Positions 1-11,454 of a stretch of DNA of 64,000 bases are shown here, one piece after another (position 1 is the stretch's first letter; every line of letters begins with the position of its first letter). The notes below the pieces were generated by a model, which saw only the letters and a list, made by a program, of their open reading frames with translations, was not told where the DNA came from and made no database searches. Where the stretch lies: contig WPIO01000052.1 of the NCBI GenBank assembly GCA_009760855.2, positions 1,433,501 to 1,497,500 of the forward strand, given 5' to 3'. This DNA is from Cristatella mucedo (Eukaryota; Bryozoa; Phylactolaemata; Cristatellidae). Made by a program: the position numbers and the translations under genes.

Positions 1-1613
1 ATCGATTGGTCGACATGCAGTGGCACGATCAGCACGATCGATTGGTCGACATGCAGTGGCACGATCAGCACGATCGATTGGTCGACATGCAGTGGCACGA
101 TCAGCACGATCGATTGGTCGACATGCAGTGGCACGATCAGCACGATCGATTGACCGGCATGCAGTGGCACGATCAGCACGATCGATTGGTCGACATGCAG
201 TGGCACGATCAGCACGATCGATTGGTCGACATGCAGTGGCACGATCAGCACGATCGATGACCGGCATGCAGTGGCACGATCAGCACGATCGATTGGTCGA
301 CATGCAGTGGCACGATCAGCACGATCGATTGGTCGACATGCAGTGGCACGATCAGCACGATCGATTGACCGGCATGCAGTGGCACGATCAGCACGATCGA
401 TTGGTCGACATGCAGTGGCACGATCAGCACGATCGATTGGTCGACATGCAGTGGCACGATCAGCACGATCGATTGGTCGACATGCAGTGGCACGATCAGC
501 ACGATCGATTGGTCGACATGCAGTGGCACGATCAGCACGATCGATTGGTCGACATGCAGTGGCACGATCAGCACGATCGATTGGTCGACATGCAGTGGCA
601 CGATCAGCACGATCGATTGACCGGCATGCAGTGGCACGATCAGCACGATCGATTGGTCGACATGCAGTGGCACGATCAGCACGATCGATTGGTCGACATG
701 CAGTGGCACGATCAGCACGATCGATTGGTCGACATGCAGTGGCACGATCAGCACGATCGATTGGTCGACATGCAGTGGCACGATCAGCACGATCGATTGA
801 CCGGCATGCAGTGGCACGATCAGCACGATCGATTGGTCGACATGCAGTGGCACGATCAGCACGATCGATTGACCGGCATGCAGTGGCACGATCAGCACGA
901 TCGATTGGTCGACATGCAGTGGCACGATCAGCACGATCGATTGGTCGACATGCAGTGGCACGATCAGCACGATCGATTGGTCGACATGCAGTGGCACGAT
1001 CAGCACGATCGATTGGTCGACATGCAGTGGCACGATCAGCACGATCGATTGACCGGCATGCAGTGGCACGATCAGCACGATCGATTGGTCGACATGCAGT
1101 GGCACGATCAGCACGATCGATTGGTCGACATGCAGTGGCACGATCAGCACGATCGATTGACCGGCATGCAGTGGCACGATCAGCACGATCGATTGGTCGA
1201 CATGCAGTGGCACGATCAGCACGATCGATTGGTCGACATGCAGTGGCACGATCAGCACGATCGATTGACCGGCATGCAGTGGCACGATCAGCACGATCGA
1301 TTGGTCGACATGCAGTGGCACGATCAGCACGATCGATTGGTCGACATGCAGTGGCACGATCAGCACGATCGATTGACCGGCATGCAGTGGCACGATCAGC
1401 ACGATCGATTGACCGGCATGCAGTGGCACGATCAGCACGATCGATTGACCGGCATGCAGTGGCACGATCAGCACGATCGATTGGTCGACATGCAGTGGCA
1501 CGATCAGCACGATCGATTGGTCGACATGCAGTGGCACGATCAGCACGATCGATTGGTCGACATGCAGTGGCACGATCAGCACGATCGATTGGTCGACATG
1601 CAGTGGCACGATC
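1..1613. repeat. 36-bp minisatellite array, about 45 copies
   Basis: A 36-bp unit repeats head to tail from the window edge to about 1,613, so the array continues to the left. Two unit types alternate: a common one with GGTCGAC (about 33 copies) and a rarer one with GACCGGC (about 12). They differ over a few bases and are otherwise nearly identical. One copy near 258 lacks a T. The unit length is a multiple of three and has no stop codon in several frames on both strands, so long open frames appear in at least three frames. That is expected of a satellite and is not evidence of a gene. The unit is rich in 6-bp palindromes (ATCGAT, GTCGAC, CGATCG). There are no spacers, so it is not a CRISPR array. 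Confidence 0.97.
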
Positions 1614-1859
1614 AACAAGAGACGATCCTTTAGCATCAAAATGAGAATTTAAAGCTTGCTACATTCGCCAGCTTAATAACAAAGGATGCATATTGGTTTT
1701 AACGAATTTCTTTTCCAACAGCCAGAGAGTGGATTATACTAATCTAATTTTAAAGTAACCAAGGCTAATGCCTGTTTTGCAAGTCAGAATTTTGCTCAGA
1801 TCAAAAGGTACTGCTAGGTGTACAATCACAATATTCCAATTTCTAGCAAGTTTTAAACA
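1614..1859. other. Unassigned AT-rich flank of the minisatellite
   Basis: AT-rich single-copy-looking sequence. I see no gene, tRNA or repeat match here. Confidence 0.5.
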
Positions 1860-2956
1860 GATTATTGGATTCAAAGAATGCAGTGGTCGCGATTACACCA
1901 CCGGAAATCCAAGCTTTTACTTCTAAGCAGATGACACTCATCTATACTTTTGCTTTGAACCTTCACAGTTCCTTAGGGAGTCACATTCTAGCGACTCATT
2001 TGCTGTGTGAATTGCTGACATCCGTATATGGGTGGCAGCATGATATCTTAAATTGTATGACGATAAATCCATCTTGATAGTCACAGGTAAACCATGTCTA
2101 ACTCAGAAATTGGGAGACTCAACGTTCAAAATTAACCTGCCATCATATCTCCTGTAGCATCTGTGCTCATTCAAGTTGTCATGTTCCATAGTGACCTTTC
2201 GCTAAACTACAAGAGCAGCACACAGTCAAGTCTGCCAACTTTCAACTGCATAATTTTGCTTTGCTAAAATTCGGGCTTGCTTAGACAAGGAAACTATATC
2301 CTCTCTGGTCAATGCTTTTGTAAATCCCATCTTGACTATTGTAGCTCGCTGCTTGTTGGTTTGCCAGCTTATGCAATCAGAAGCCTACAGTTGATGTACA
2401 ACTCTTCAGGTAGGCTTTTCTGTCGTGAGTAACCCAGTTGCCGAATTGCGCCACTTTCAACTGACCTGCACTGGCTTCCAATCAAGCAGATTGTCAACTT
2501 CAAGATTCTATCACTCACTTTTACGCCCCTGCATTCTTTGGCTCCCGCCTACCTATCATAACTACTCACCAACCAGACTAGGCATGTTACCAGCCGCTTT
2601 TCTGAACCAAATCGTTCACACATGCGTTGTACTAGGCCTTAAACCCGTTGCAGGGCGTGCTTTAAGTCCGTATGTTCCCAAAGCCTGGAGCTCACTCCCG
2701 ACTAAAATCAAGGCTCACTCTGATTTGGCGACATTTAAGAATAAGGTAAAACTCACATGTTGGTCACAGCATTAATTGTTCCTTGTTATTCGTCCTTTGT
2801 GTGCTCATGCGTACTGACACTATGCTAGGCTGCCAATACTTGTATTTGCATGCTGACATTGTGCATGTCACTTTAAACCACGTTACGCTCCATGACATTG
2901 TGCACGTTACCAGTAGTCAGTTGATGGTGCTTCCTTTATAGCAGATGTAAAGTGCT

Positions 2957-3024
<68 letters not shown>

Positions 3025-3080
3025 AAGTGACCTGAGGGTGCTACACGAATATATTATGAATACTTTTATTATTATTATTA
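1860..3080 (+). mobile_element. LINE-A (CR1/L2-like) copy, 5'-truncated and decayed
   Basis: Decayed 3' half of a non-LTR retrotransposon. Near 1,925-1,960 a degraded ADD(T/H)xLYxCF reverse-transcriptase motif is readable. Near 2,440-2,760 the conserved C-terminal region common to CR1/L2-type elements is seen (HWLP-type, then LAPAYL-type and PKAWSSLPT motifs) with frameshifts. The 3' end follows at 2,940-3,080: the usual AGAGAG stem is expanded into a GA microsatellite and the copy ends in an ATT-repeat tail. The family is compared with copies at 4,160, 32,330 and 53,720. Confidence 0.85.
2957..3022. repeat. (GA)n microsatellite inside a LINE-A 3' end
   Basis: About 66 bp of near-pure GA. 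It sits exactly where other LINE-A copies have the short AGAGA arm of their 3' hairpin, so it probably grew from that seed. Confidence 0.95.
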
Positions 3081-3289
3081 GGTAAATTGTCGCAAGGCCA
3101 GCAGAAAACCCAAAGTAGATGGCTGTGTTTTTTCTATATTCGAAGTGACCGGTTTAAGTTCTATTTGGGAAACATCCACTGGAGAAAATACTAGAAGACA
3201 AGTGGAGAAGCTGAAAAGCACGCTCAACACCGAGCAGCAGGTTCCCTCGGCCTGCAGCGACGAGCTATAGGGAACCAATGGGCACACTG

Positions 3290-4145
3290 GCAGAGCCATA
3301 AGTAGCATGGTATCGTAGCTGCTAATGGAAATCCGATCAAAGCGATGCAGTTGCATTATAGTAATGCAGCCGTCTCAGGAGAGCCATTCTATCGGCTGCT
3401 CACGTCTCGAGCAGTAATTTACTGACGTCGTTAAGTTTATTATGTAGCCTGCTGGCTAAGACCGGCCGGCAGAAGTAAACCTGCTAATTTAGCAAATAGC
3501 AGGAGACAAGGACTGATTGACAGAGCTCGAAAGCCGCATAAGCACTGAAGTCGCTGTCCAAGTCATCAAGGGCCCATCCTTCAACATAAGCCGACAAGTC
3601 ACTAGTCAGCAAGACATTGTAATGACTCGTGAGTAATCTACCCTCGTTCCTGCTCTGGTCGATGCTGATACTACCAACAACATTTGGGGTAGTTCGGACT
3701 TGGAAACAGGTTAAGCTTACACTGTCCGCTTGAGTTCGAACAGTTATTTGGGCAGTCAAACTAATCTGAACTAAAATATTGCAACCTTGAAAATCGTTGC
3801 TCTTGCTGTATTGAGTAAAACCATTGATTAGTGCTTTTGCATAAAATATAGGTTCCACCGAGATTTGAACTCGGATTGCTGGATTCAGAGTCCAGAGTGC
3901 TAACCGTTACACCATGGAACCGCTTGAAGTATTGTGTACGAGGAGTTGCCCTCTGACTCTGACATTGAAACTCAACGAATGACATTACCGAAGTAACGTT
4001 ACCGAATGTTGAATAATTAAGTAAAAATGCACATGCACGTATGATAAAGGCTAAGCAGAAGCAGAATTCATGCTGTTTATTAGGACCACGCCTACAGTCT
4101 GCTGGGTGGTCGAAGGCACTGAATGAGCCCACAGCCAGGATTATA
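3290..4145. repeat. tRNA-Gln block, copy 1 of a diverged segmental duplication
   Basis: The tRNA-Gln gene and several hundred bases on both sides match 13,450-14,150 by eye, in the same orientation and in collinear order. Shared landmarks include a ccTTCrACATAAGCCGAC string near 3,570-3,590 and 13,650-13,665, the tRNA itself, and a CTCTGACTC stretch just beyond it. Identity in the flanks is modest. Confidence 0.65.
3850..3921 (-). tRNA. trnQ-CTG: tRNA-Gln (anticodon CTG)
   Basis: Read on the minus strand this is a complete 72-nt cloverleaf. The 7-bp acceptor stem pairs GGTTCCA with TGGAACC. A D-arm, an anticodon stem CTGGA/TCCAG enclosing a loop with CTG, a 4-nt variable loop and a T-arm of 5+7+5 with loop TTCAAAT follow. 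It differs from the standard metazoan tRNA-Gln(CTG) at only about two positions by my recollection. The internal A box (GTGTAACGG region) and B box (GTTCAAATC) look intact, so it may be active. Degenerate relatives lie at 13,938-14,008 and 41,370-41,428. Confidence 0.93.
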
Positions 4146-4159
4146 AGGGGTACCTCAGA

Positions 4160-5475
4160 TTTCCCTGCTAGGTCCGGTTCTTTTCATGGTTTATACTCTC
4201 ACTCTTTCTGAAGTGATTGCCAAGCAAATTTTGGGCTTTCACTTTTATGCGGATGACACTCAGTTGTACCTTTGCTTTGATCCCTCCCAGCCTTCGAGCA
4301 CCTCGAATTCTCTCAAATCCCTTGCAGCATGCATTGATGGCATCCGCACATGGATGGCAGCGAATTTTCTTAAACTAAAGATGATAAACTAATTTATTAG
4401 TTATGGGAAAATCCAATGTGATTCAGAAATTCGAAGGGCTAACGTTCAAAATTGGCTGTGCCAGCATGTCTCCTGTTGAATCAGCTCGATATCTAGGTGT
4501 CATTTTCCAAAGTGACCTTGTTAGACGACCACATTAGCTCCAAAATCAATTTTGCTTACGTTCAGCTACATAAAATTGCTGAAATTCGGGCTTGTTTAAA
4601 TAAGGATACCACGTCTAAGTGCCGAGCTGGTTTGGTCTAGCGGTTAAGGGGCTAGCCCCGACCAAGGTCTGACTGAGGTCGTGGGCTCGAGCCCCGAGGC
4701 ACATGTGAAGCACCTGAATAGAGATTAAGCTCTCTTGGGGCGCTATATAAATGAATTATATATAAGTTGGTCCATGAATTTGTGACATCCCTTCTTGACT
4801 TCTGTAACTCACTGCTTGCTGGCCTACCGGCATGTGCGATCAGGCGATTGCAGCAGGTGCAAAACTGTGCAGCTAGGCTTGTCTGTCGTGAGTGTCGCAG
4901 TTGCCACATCACACCACTTCTCGCCGACCTGCACTGGCTACCAGTCAAGCAAAGCATCGACTTTAAGATTTTGTCGCTCACTTTTAGGTCACTTCATTCT
5001 TTGGCTCCAGCCTATCTCTCAGATCTACTCCCCCACCAGGCCAAGTATCGTACCACGCGCTTTTCTTAATCCAACAATTTATCAGTACCTCGTACAAACC
5101 TCAAATTCTTTGGAGACCGTGCATTTAGTTCGTATGCTCCCAAAGCCTGGAACTTCCTCCCGACTTGCGTCAGAACATCCCTGACTTGACCACATTTAAA
5201 AAGAACTTACAAATTCACTTTCTTAGGACAGCGTTTAGTGGGTCCATGTGATTTTTCCTTGATGTGCTTATGCGTGCTGACACTGAGCATGCTGTCACCG
5301 CACTTGCATGCTGACCCTGTGCATTTCACCCCTAAACAATTTATTCATGTTGTTTATAAAGCCTGATATTACTCACCATTCAATCGCGTTTCTTTTTTCA
5401 GCAAATATAAAGCACTTAGAAAGAGATTGAGTTCTCTGAGAGAGTTTCATCAAGTACATTATTATTATTACGTCC
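4160..5475 (+). mobile_element. LINE-A copy interrupted by a SINE-A
   Basis: The reading starts in the reverse-transcriptase YADDTQLY region (about 4,240-4,270), followed by the LCFDPSQPSS signature and, after the SINE, the C-terminal region with LLAGLPACAIRRLQQVQNCA, ITPLLADLHWLPVKQ and SLAPAYLSDLLPH. The frame is broken repeatedly. The end at 5,410-5,475 has the AGAGATTGAGTTCTCT hairpin and an ATT tail. A CR1/L2-like clade is inferred from these motifs. This copy is one of the best preserved in the window. Confidence 0.9.
4619..4766 (+). mobile_element. SINE-A copy 1, tRNA-derived, nested in LINE-A
   Basis: The tRNA-like head has a TGGTCTAGCGG A-box-like motif and a GGGCTCGAGCC B-box-like motif. 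The 3' part (GAGATTAAGCTCTCTTGGGG..) resembles the 3' hairpin of LINE-A, and the copy ends in a TA-rich tail. It interrupts LINE-A cleanly: the LINE sequence before 4,619 and after 4,766 joins where the 33,520 copy is continuous. A short TAAG flank may be the target-site duplication. Confidence 0.85.
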
Positions 5476-6806
5476 GGAATGCACACGGGGAGTTGCTGCG
5501 GCCGATACCTTGGACAAATTCAGCTGTATACTGAGAGGGCTTGAGTCTATTAGAATGGATAAACCGCATCCAGCCAGCGGCTACGCTCTATCACAAGGAC
5601 GTACAGGGTCAGGTAACTAACCCGACGACTGGAATTATCAACTTATCAACGAATTTGCGTTATTGTGGCTGCCTAGATAAGATGGATAGCAAAAATCAGC
5701 TCACTGGACGCTTCCCACGCAGAGCACGCCTGAAAAAAGCAGCAGCATTTAGCCTTCACTGCCACTATTGATGCATGCGGATTGCTCTAACGAGTTTGCA
5801 GCTGAGAAAACGAATTACGCTTAAATTGCCTGGCAGGCCCAAAGGAAAATTAGGCTGTCACTGCAGCTATCGCGTAACTTGGTTTCAAGGCCGTTATCCT
5901 TGTCGCACAAATAATCTGCCTCACGTGTAATCAAACTTGCCATTCATTACTTGATTGGATTTTTGCCGATTAATAAACCACGGGGGCAAATTCGCCAAAA
6001 CTCGGTCCAATTTGTTAGACAATAAAAAGCCGGCGAGAGTGCCACTGCTAGAGCACACCTGGCCTAATATAGGTCATTTTAAAAGATCTAATAGAGCCGT
6101 TGCAATATATCGACTACTGAAATCAGGCAAAACTGATAAATTGATTTAAATTAAGGCAAGCACCAATGACTCACACGTTTCATGATGCGAGCATGAAATA
6201 ATAGGCTGACATGTAAAAAGAATGCGAGGCACCGGTTTTTGTATACATGGATAAATGACTCTCTCTCCCTCTTTCCCCCTTTCTCTCTTTCTCACTGTCT
6301 CCCACTCTCTCCCACGCAACTCCTGCTCAAGTTATAGCTCACTCAACGTCCTAGTCTCTTTCATTTAATTTTCTCTGCGTTCTACTAGGGAAGTTGTGAG
6401 TAGGACCTCAATTCGTGCCTAACGCAACGAGGAAAATTCCTAGTTTCGACCAGGCTGTTTAGCGGCAGATAGTAATCGTTTTCGAATTGCATTAGTCTCG
6501 TTTCTAGCATTCACATAGCTAGCTCCTACGCAAGCCATGCAGCCAGTCTCATAATCCTAATTTTTCAATATAAGAGAATATATGTAGGGCACCCTAACGA
6601 AAATAAATCATCTTTATAGGAACTTGAAATATTCATGTTGGAAGGAAGCACTTCTATAGGTTAATGATCGCGCGTGAAATTTTGGCACGAATTCTAGCAA
6701 AGTGAAATTCGAAGGTACAAAGCAATTGTCATGCAAAACAGGTAGATTTTTGGCTTCCGCTAAAATGTTTTATAGTAGTAAATTGCCGGTTGGTAGTTAG
6801 TCACTA
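5476..6806. other. Unassigned intergenic stretch
   Basis: No gene or clear repeat seen. A CT-rich low-complexity stretch lies at about 6,255-6,320. Open frames at 5,541-5,771 and 5,955-6,149 have no recognisable domain and no supporting splice context. Confidence 0.5.
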
Positions 6807-6985
6807 AATGCACTTGCATGCTGACCCTGTGCATATCACCCCAACCCTGTTATTCACGCTGTTTATCAAGCATGATACAACTCCATCATTCGTTCGTGTT
6901 TCCCTTGCAGAAAATGTTGAGCGCCTAGAAAGAGATTGAGTTCTCCGAGAGCGCTTTATCAAGTGTATTATTTTTATCACTGCCG
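6807..6985 (+). mobile_element. LINE-A 3' end fragment
   Basis: Matches the last 170 bases of LINE-A: the TTGCATGCTGACCCTGTGCAT string, the AGAGATTGAGTTCTC hairpin and a short ATT-like tail. Confidence 0.85.
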
Positions 6986-7054
6986 AGCGTAGATACAGAA
7001 AGCACGATCTCTTAATGATTTGGGGCTTGATACAAGCATACATAATAGCCTGAA

Positions 7055-7142
7055 GTTAACTGCAGGAATCGAACCCACGACCTCGGGACCGAGGTCGTGA
7101 AAGCAACCGCCTTACCTAGTGTGCCATCACGGCTTGCAAGAA
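7055..7142 (-). mobile_element. SINE-B copy 1 (tRNA-derived) or tRNA pseudogene
   Basis: On the minus strand there is a TGGCACACTAGGTAAGGCGG A-box region, a hairpin ACCTCGGTCCCGAGGT resembling the long variable arm of a class II (Leu/Ser) tRNA, and a perfect B box GGTTCGATTCC. Three related copies occur at 15,318, 40,070 and 50,725, so this is a dispersed family rather than a single tRNA gene. Confidence 0.75.
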
Positions 7143-7149
7143 GCAGGCA

Positions 7150-7620
7150 TCGAGCGACTAGATGCAGCGTGCACATCGCCACCAGCCAGCACGCGATGCT
7201 CAGGCCTCCTTTGCGTGCGCAGGATGTGCTCAGAGGGACGCCCCCTGGAGAGGGGCGGCCTCACCCCCGAAGGTAACAGGGGGAGCAGTGGCCGAGATGG
7301 CTGACCTTCTCCTTCTTGCGGCGCCTCTCGACTACGGCCTCGAGGCGCCGGCGCTCCTTCTTGCTAAGCGCTCTCTTCGCCGAAGTCGGGGCGGCGACGG
7401 CAGAGACCTTGCGCCCCTCGGCAGGCGGGGCGACGGGGTTGCTCGCGTCGTAGCCGTCCTGGCGCACCCCGAGCGTCTCCAGGTCCAGGGCGATCTGCAA
7501 GCGCGCCGGGCGCCGTCAACACGGGTGCGTGACGCGAGACGCAAGACCGGGCCAACGATGGCGTGCAGGGAACCCGTGTGGAATGCAGAGGTATTCGAGT
7601 GCCCGCTGCCAGATTAGTGG
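7150..7620. other. GC-rich island around the DHX37-like exon
   Basis: A sharply GC-rich block, mostly accounted for by the exon and its flanks. Other open frames here in both directions are shadows created by the base composition. Confidence 0.7.
7306..7494 (-). CDS. DHX37: Internal N-terminal exon of a DHX37-like DEAH-box RNA helicase
   Basis: A 63-codon, phase 0-0 exon on the minus strand, bounded by a GCGCTTGCAG acceptor and an AAG/GTCAGC donor. It encodes an acidic LDLE stretch, a GYDASNP motif, a spacer, then a very basic ALSKKERRRLEAVVERRRKK tail. From memory of the family, the N-terminal tail of DHX37 (a nucleolar helicase of small-subunit ribosome biogenesis, yeast Dhr1) has the same order: LELE, VDASN, then a KKERK..L..ILEQKEKK helix. 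The catalytic helicase exons are not in view and would lie at lower coordinates or outside the window. GC content is far above the surroundings. It could be one exon of a long-intron gene or an isolated relic; the open frame and splice signals favour a real exon. Confidence 0.68.
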
Positions 7621-7840
7621 GCCAAATCAGAAGGCTCAAGGGAACTAAAAGTGAGTGACAGAGCCGTGAAATCGATGTACTGCTTCATCAGGACCCAGTT
7701 CAGGTCCATGATAAGCGATGCAGCATCGTAGCTGCTAAGTTACGACAGACAAGCGTAGCTGCAAAGTTTGGTACCACCCACTGGCCTCGCATAGCGTTTG
7801 CCCTGCCATTAGTACGTTATTTAAGTCTCGAAAGGATGCC
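7615..7840 (-). mobile_element. LINE-A fragment
   Basis: Minus-strand match to the HWLPVKQ region of LINE-A, comparable with 37,840-38,000. The landmarks are the SKxSDRAVKSMYCFI-type decayed translation and the CAGACAAGCGTAGCTGCAAAG string. Confidence 0.75.
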
Positions 7841-8515
7841 AAATAACGCTCGAAAGCGCTTAGCTGCTGCACTGTTGTCTAAAAAATTACGAATTATTGC
7901 AAACTTAGAAAGCCGGAACTCAGTTTCTTCAACTGAGGAACTGATATGCTCAGCCAGTGTGAGGAAATTTTGGAAAACTAAATAAATTCAACTTGCAGAG
8001 GGTTTTAAATATAATTTAGCATAGACTGCTTTGAGTTTTAGGCTTTAGCATTCCAAGTAAACTTAAACGGTTTTACCATAAAATGCTCAGTTTATTTTAT
8101 CGTCAATTAGTTATTTCAAATGTTTACTGCCATCCACGAGCGAATGTCTGAGATGCATGCTGCAATGTAGTCGCGAGAGCTATGTATGTGAAAGAAAGAG
8201 AGATTAACGAAAATATAAACTGCACATTGTCTGCATATAATAAAAGCCTAAATTGTGTGCTATGATAATATCACCAAGAGCAAGCATGTAGCTTGCGAAA
8301 GGAAGTGGACCGAGAACCGATTCACGGATACCGTGAAATTCAAAGGCTCACCCGATGACGTTTGCCTGTTGATTTCTACGTTATAAAATCTTCCACTGAG
8401 CTAGGACCTAAGCAATTGCAGTACAATACTGGAGCTGCAGAGGTGTTATGATAGGCACTCAAAACACTTGGTGACTGTTTATTTAAGCTGCTGCCTTGAG
8501 ATACAGCAGAAATAT
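7841..8515. other. Unassigned AT-rich stretch
   Basis: No gene, tRNA or repeat recognised. Confidence 0.5.
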
Positions 8516-8519
8516 TGAC

Positions 8520-8800
8520 GAGAATCTACTTTAATCTGCATTACTATGAAGGTCGTTATAAATTGGCAGCAGGTATGACTCAGTGTCTTGAATCGCTCCA
8601 AAGCCTGACTGGAATTGACTCGCTAGGTTTGAAGTATGCATATGAGTGTTTAGTTGGTCTTGTACTACTCGTTGAAGTCTCTTTGGTAGTAATGGCAGCC
8701 AAGAAACTAGCTGTTCAAACAAGAACGTCTGCTACGCTAGCTTCTTTTGATAGGACAAGAGTGGCCTCCTGGTTGCCTCTAAAATGGCCGTATTAACCAC
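8520..8800 (-). mobile_element. LINE reverse-transcriptase N-terminal fragment
   Basis: The minus strand translates to LPLLPKRLQRVVQDQLNTHM followed by LASQFQSGFG and a YNDLHSN motif. This is the conserved segment (LPFLSKVLERVV..QL, QSGFR.., NDL) near the start of CR1/L2-type reverse transcriptases. It probably comes from LINE-B or a relative. The frame is open for about 63 codons but truncated at both ends. Confidence 0.82.
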
Positions 8801-8839
8801 TACAGACCGACTTTAAGCTGCTGCCATGACAGTTCTGAC

Positions 8840-11030
8840 TGGCATTAACTAGCTTCATGACAGCCTGAACAAATATTTAAGTGGCCTGCTAATTTAGCTA
8901 TGATACTTGATTTATCTGCAGCATACATTTGACAACTACCTGAGGTATGATTGCTTGAACTTGTCTGATTACATGAAATGAACAGCAAGTAAATATACCC
9001 GCAACTTTATAAACTTTCTACACGATAATGTAAAGGTAAGATTAAGCAATGAACTTACTAGCACGAAAGTGTCACCTCACCCTTCTTGAAAAAATGACCG
9101 TCTTATTTCTTTAATATATGTTTATGCCTGCCATGCATTGCATATCGCTCGTATAGCATACCATTTATCTGTAGTATATACGTAAATTAGATTGAAGCAA
9201 TTAATGCCAGAAATATGTTATAAAGATATAGTTCATATCTCATGCGCCGAAGCTGGTCTATTGTGGTAAAAATAAGGAATGGTCCTTCATATGATGAAAT
9301 GTACGCATGACCAAACCACGTACTCACAAATTTAAGCAAACACAGCTGCTGTTTGTGCAAAACTTTAACATTGCAATGAAAAAAATATAGTCTAGCCTGA
9401 AGATTTATTTATAAATAGTATTAGAAAATACATAATTACATTGGCACGCTGCAAGAATTTTAAATTCTAATGGTTCCGTAACCAATTGTACTGCAATTGA
9501 AATTAGGGACTATATAAACCTTAAATATATTTATAGGTCACTGATAGTACGTCTGAAAACTTCCTGTGAGATAAAGTTCTCATTAACTGCAAAGCAGTAT
9601 TTTTTATATCGGTGATTTGTGTCCTAACTCGGCCGGTAAAACTCAAGGCCCATTAGTTTATATTGTCTTCTTAAGTACGGAATGACCGAGATTTATTTTT
9701 CAATTGTCTTCGGAAATTCATTTTGCGGTGGCATTTGAATAGAAATAAACAGGATATACGGGTTAAAAAGAAAGACTTTAGATTGTTTCAATAATTGGAC
9801 CTAGTTTCCTCAATAATGTTGTTTTCCATCTCTCGCCCCTAGTAAAAAGCAGCAGAAGATGATATTTCAGGTAAATGAGGAAGTAGCAATCGGATAGCCA
9901 TTTCTTATTGGAAGGTAAAAGATCGCCGCTTTATGGGGTAACCAAGAAGAATTTCACCCCGAGTGGCACCCGGTCCTGTGACATCCGGTCACGTGAGCCG
10001 TGTTTACCTAATCGAGCCACTGAGAGTGCCATTCTCATGCACTCAACACAGAGAACAATTTAGTCATATTCAAATTTAATTTGAATTTAATTGGCCGTAG
10101 GTTCTTCTCTTACGTGCTCTATGCAAATCTGGGTGTCATGCAAGAATGCATAATTATGCTCGACACTTTGATGTTACGTCTGAGATTCTCGCTGACTCGG
10201 CTGCCCTTGTTATACATGTCCGTCGTTAGTCTCATTTTCGACAGCAGACTTAGTTACACGGAAATGCCACCTACAAACCGCGTGTGATTAAGCCTGCGTT
10301 TATTGGTCTGTAGCAGCGTTATTGTTTGGATGAGCAATAAAGACACTGAATAATACGGCAACCGTTTCTAACGAGGTAAACTTAAGCAACGTTGAATACG
10401 AGGGCAAAAATAGACCATGTTGTTCTTTCCGCATCCCTTCATTATTACTCTTCTTTTGACGGTCCTGGATAGCTGTGATACAACACTAGCTATTGCCGGC
10501 GTTGCATATTAGGCTGCCGCATCGCACTACTTCTGCCCGTCTTCTAAGTGTTCACTACACTCTGGTGAACTTGTCTTGCTTATTCTTGTGTACTTTTCGA
10601 GCTACGCGTTTGTGATTTAGTTCGCGGTACTTAAAAGTCAGAGGTCCTTCTTCCATGAGGCCCGGAATGTCTTCGTGACGGCCTTTTTTTCTAACCAGGC
10701 TAAGTTTGGGGTAAGTTATATGAGGGTGCGATGCAAATTTATTATTATTATTATCCTGTCATGTAAACAAAATAAGCATATGCAGCATGCATTAAACCAG
10801 CTTCCCTTAACGCCCGCTGAGTCAATCTGGGAGGAGATAAGACATAGCTTGAGCTGCCAAGCCTCCTTCCCATGCACATGCAAGGTGAATACAAGCATAT
10901 ATACGTCTCCAAGAGCACTATAATAACGTTTTACAAATTATTACTATTATCAATATCTTAAAACTAAGTTAAAGTCATTAACATTTTGCAGCAATCCACA
11001 GTGCAAGAGAGCCACACTTCTCCAACATGG
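8840..11030. other. Unassigned AT-rich region
   Basis: About 2.2 kb without a recognisable gene or repeat. A TTATTATTATTATTAT string near 10,738 could be the remains of a LINE-A tail. The open frame at 10,081-10,287 has no recognisable domain. Confidence 0.45.
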
Positions 11031-11034
11031 CTAA

Positions 11035-11290
11035 TTGAAACTAAAGTAAAGTAATTTATCTCCATCTGTATCTACACAAAGAAGCAACGACCTTGTGGAT
11101 GCAATGAAGTAGAGGTTCATGTAGCGAATTCAAAGTTTAAGTGGCTTTCGGTACGTATTCGGTAGCCAACAGACTTTATCTCGTGCAACTGAAAGAAAGC
11201 GAGAAGCATTGCTGACACAGGAGAGCAGCTGTGGTAGCAGCACAGCAGCGGTTAGAGAGCAGCACAGAAGGATTACCAATCTAAGCTATG
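11035..11290 (-). mobile_element. LINE-B 3' end fragment
   Basis: Minus-strand match to the LINE-B 3' end, compared with 18,675-18,900 and 52,238-52,450. It has the CTCCATCTGTA..CCACAAAG start, GGCTTTCGGTACG and the GAGAGCAGCTGTGGTAGC region. Confidence 0.78.
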
Positions 11291-11454
11291 GCTGAGTCAA
11301 GTTTGAATGCCTGTGAAAATCACGGACAGGACGATATAGCACAGCCCTCAGTTGCCGTTTGGGAAGGTACGCTTGGGCGACCGTTGCTATATGTGCCGGC
11401 CCTGCACACCCCCACGCCCTTCCTTCGCCCATTAGCTCGGTTGCAAGACCGCCC

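Noticed and set aside
1-1613. CRISPR array
   Set aside because: Units are contiguous with no unique spacers, and the genome is clearly eukaryotic.
1-1644. Long reading frames of 537, 464 and 457 codons on both strands
   Set aside because: They are all products of one 36-bp satellite unit with no stop codon; several frames are open at once and no start or domain is favoured.
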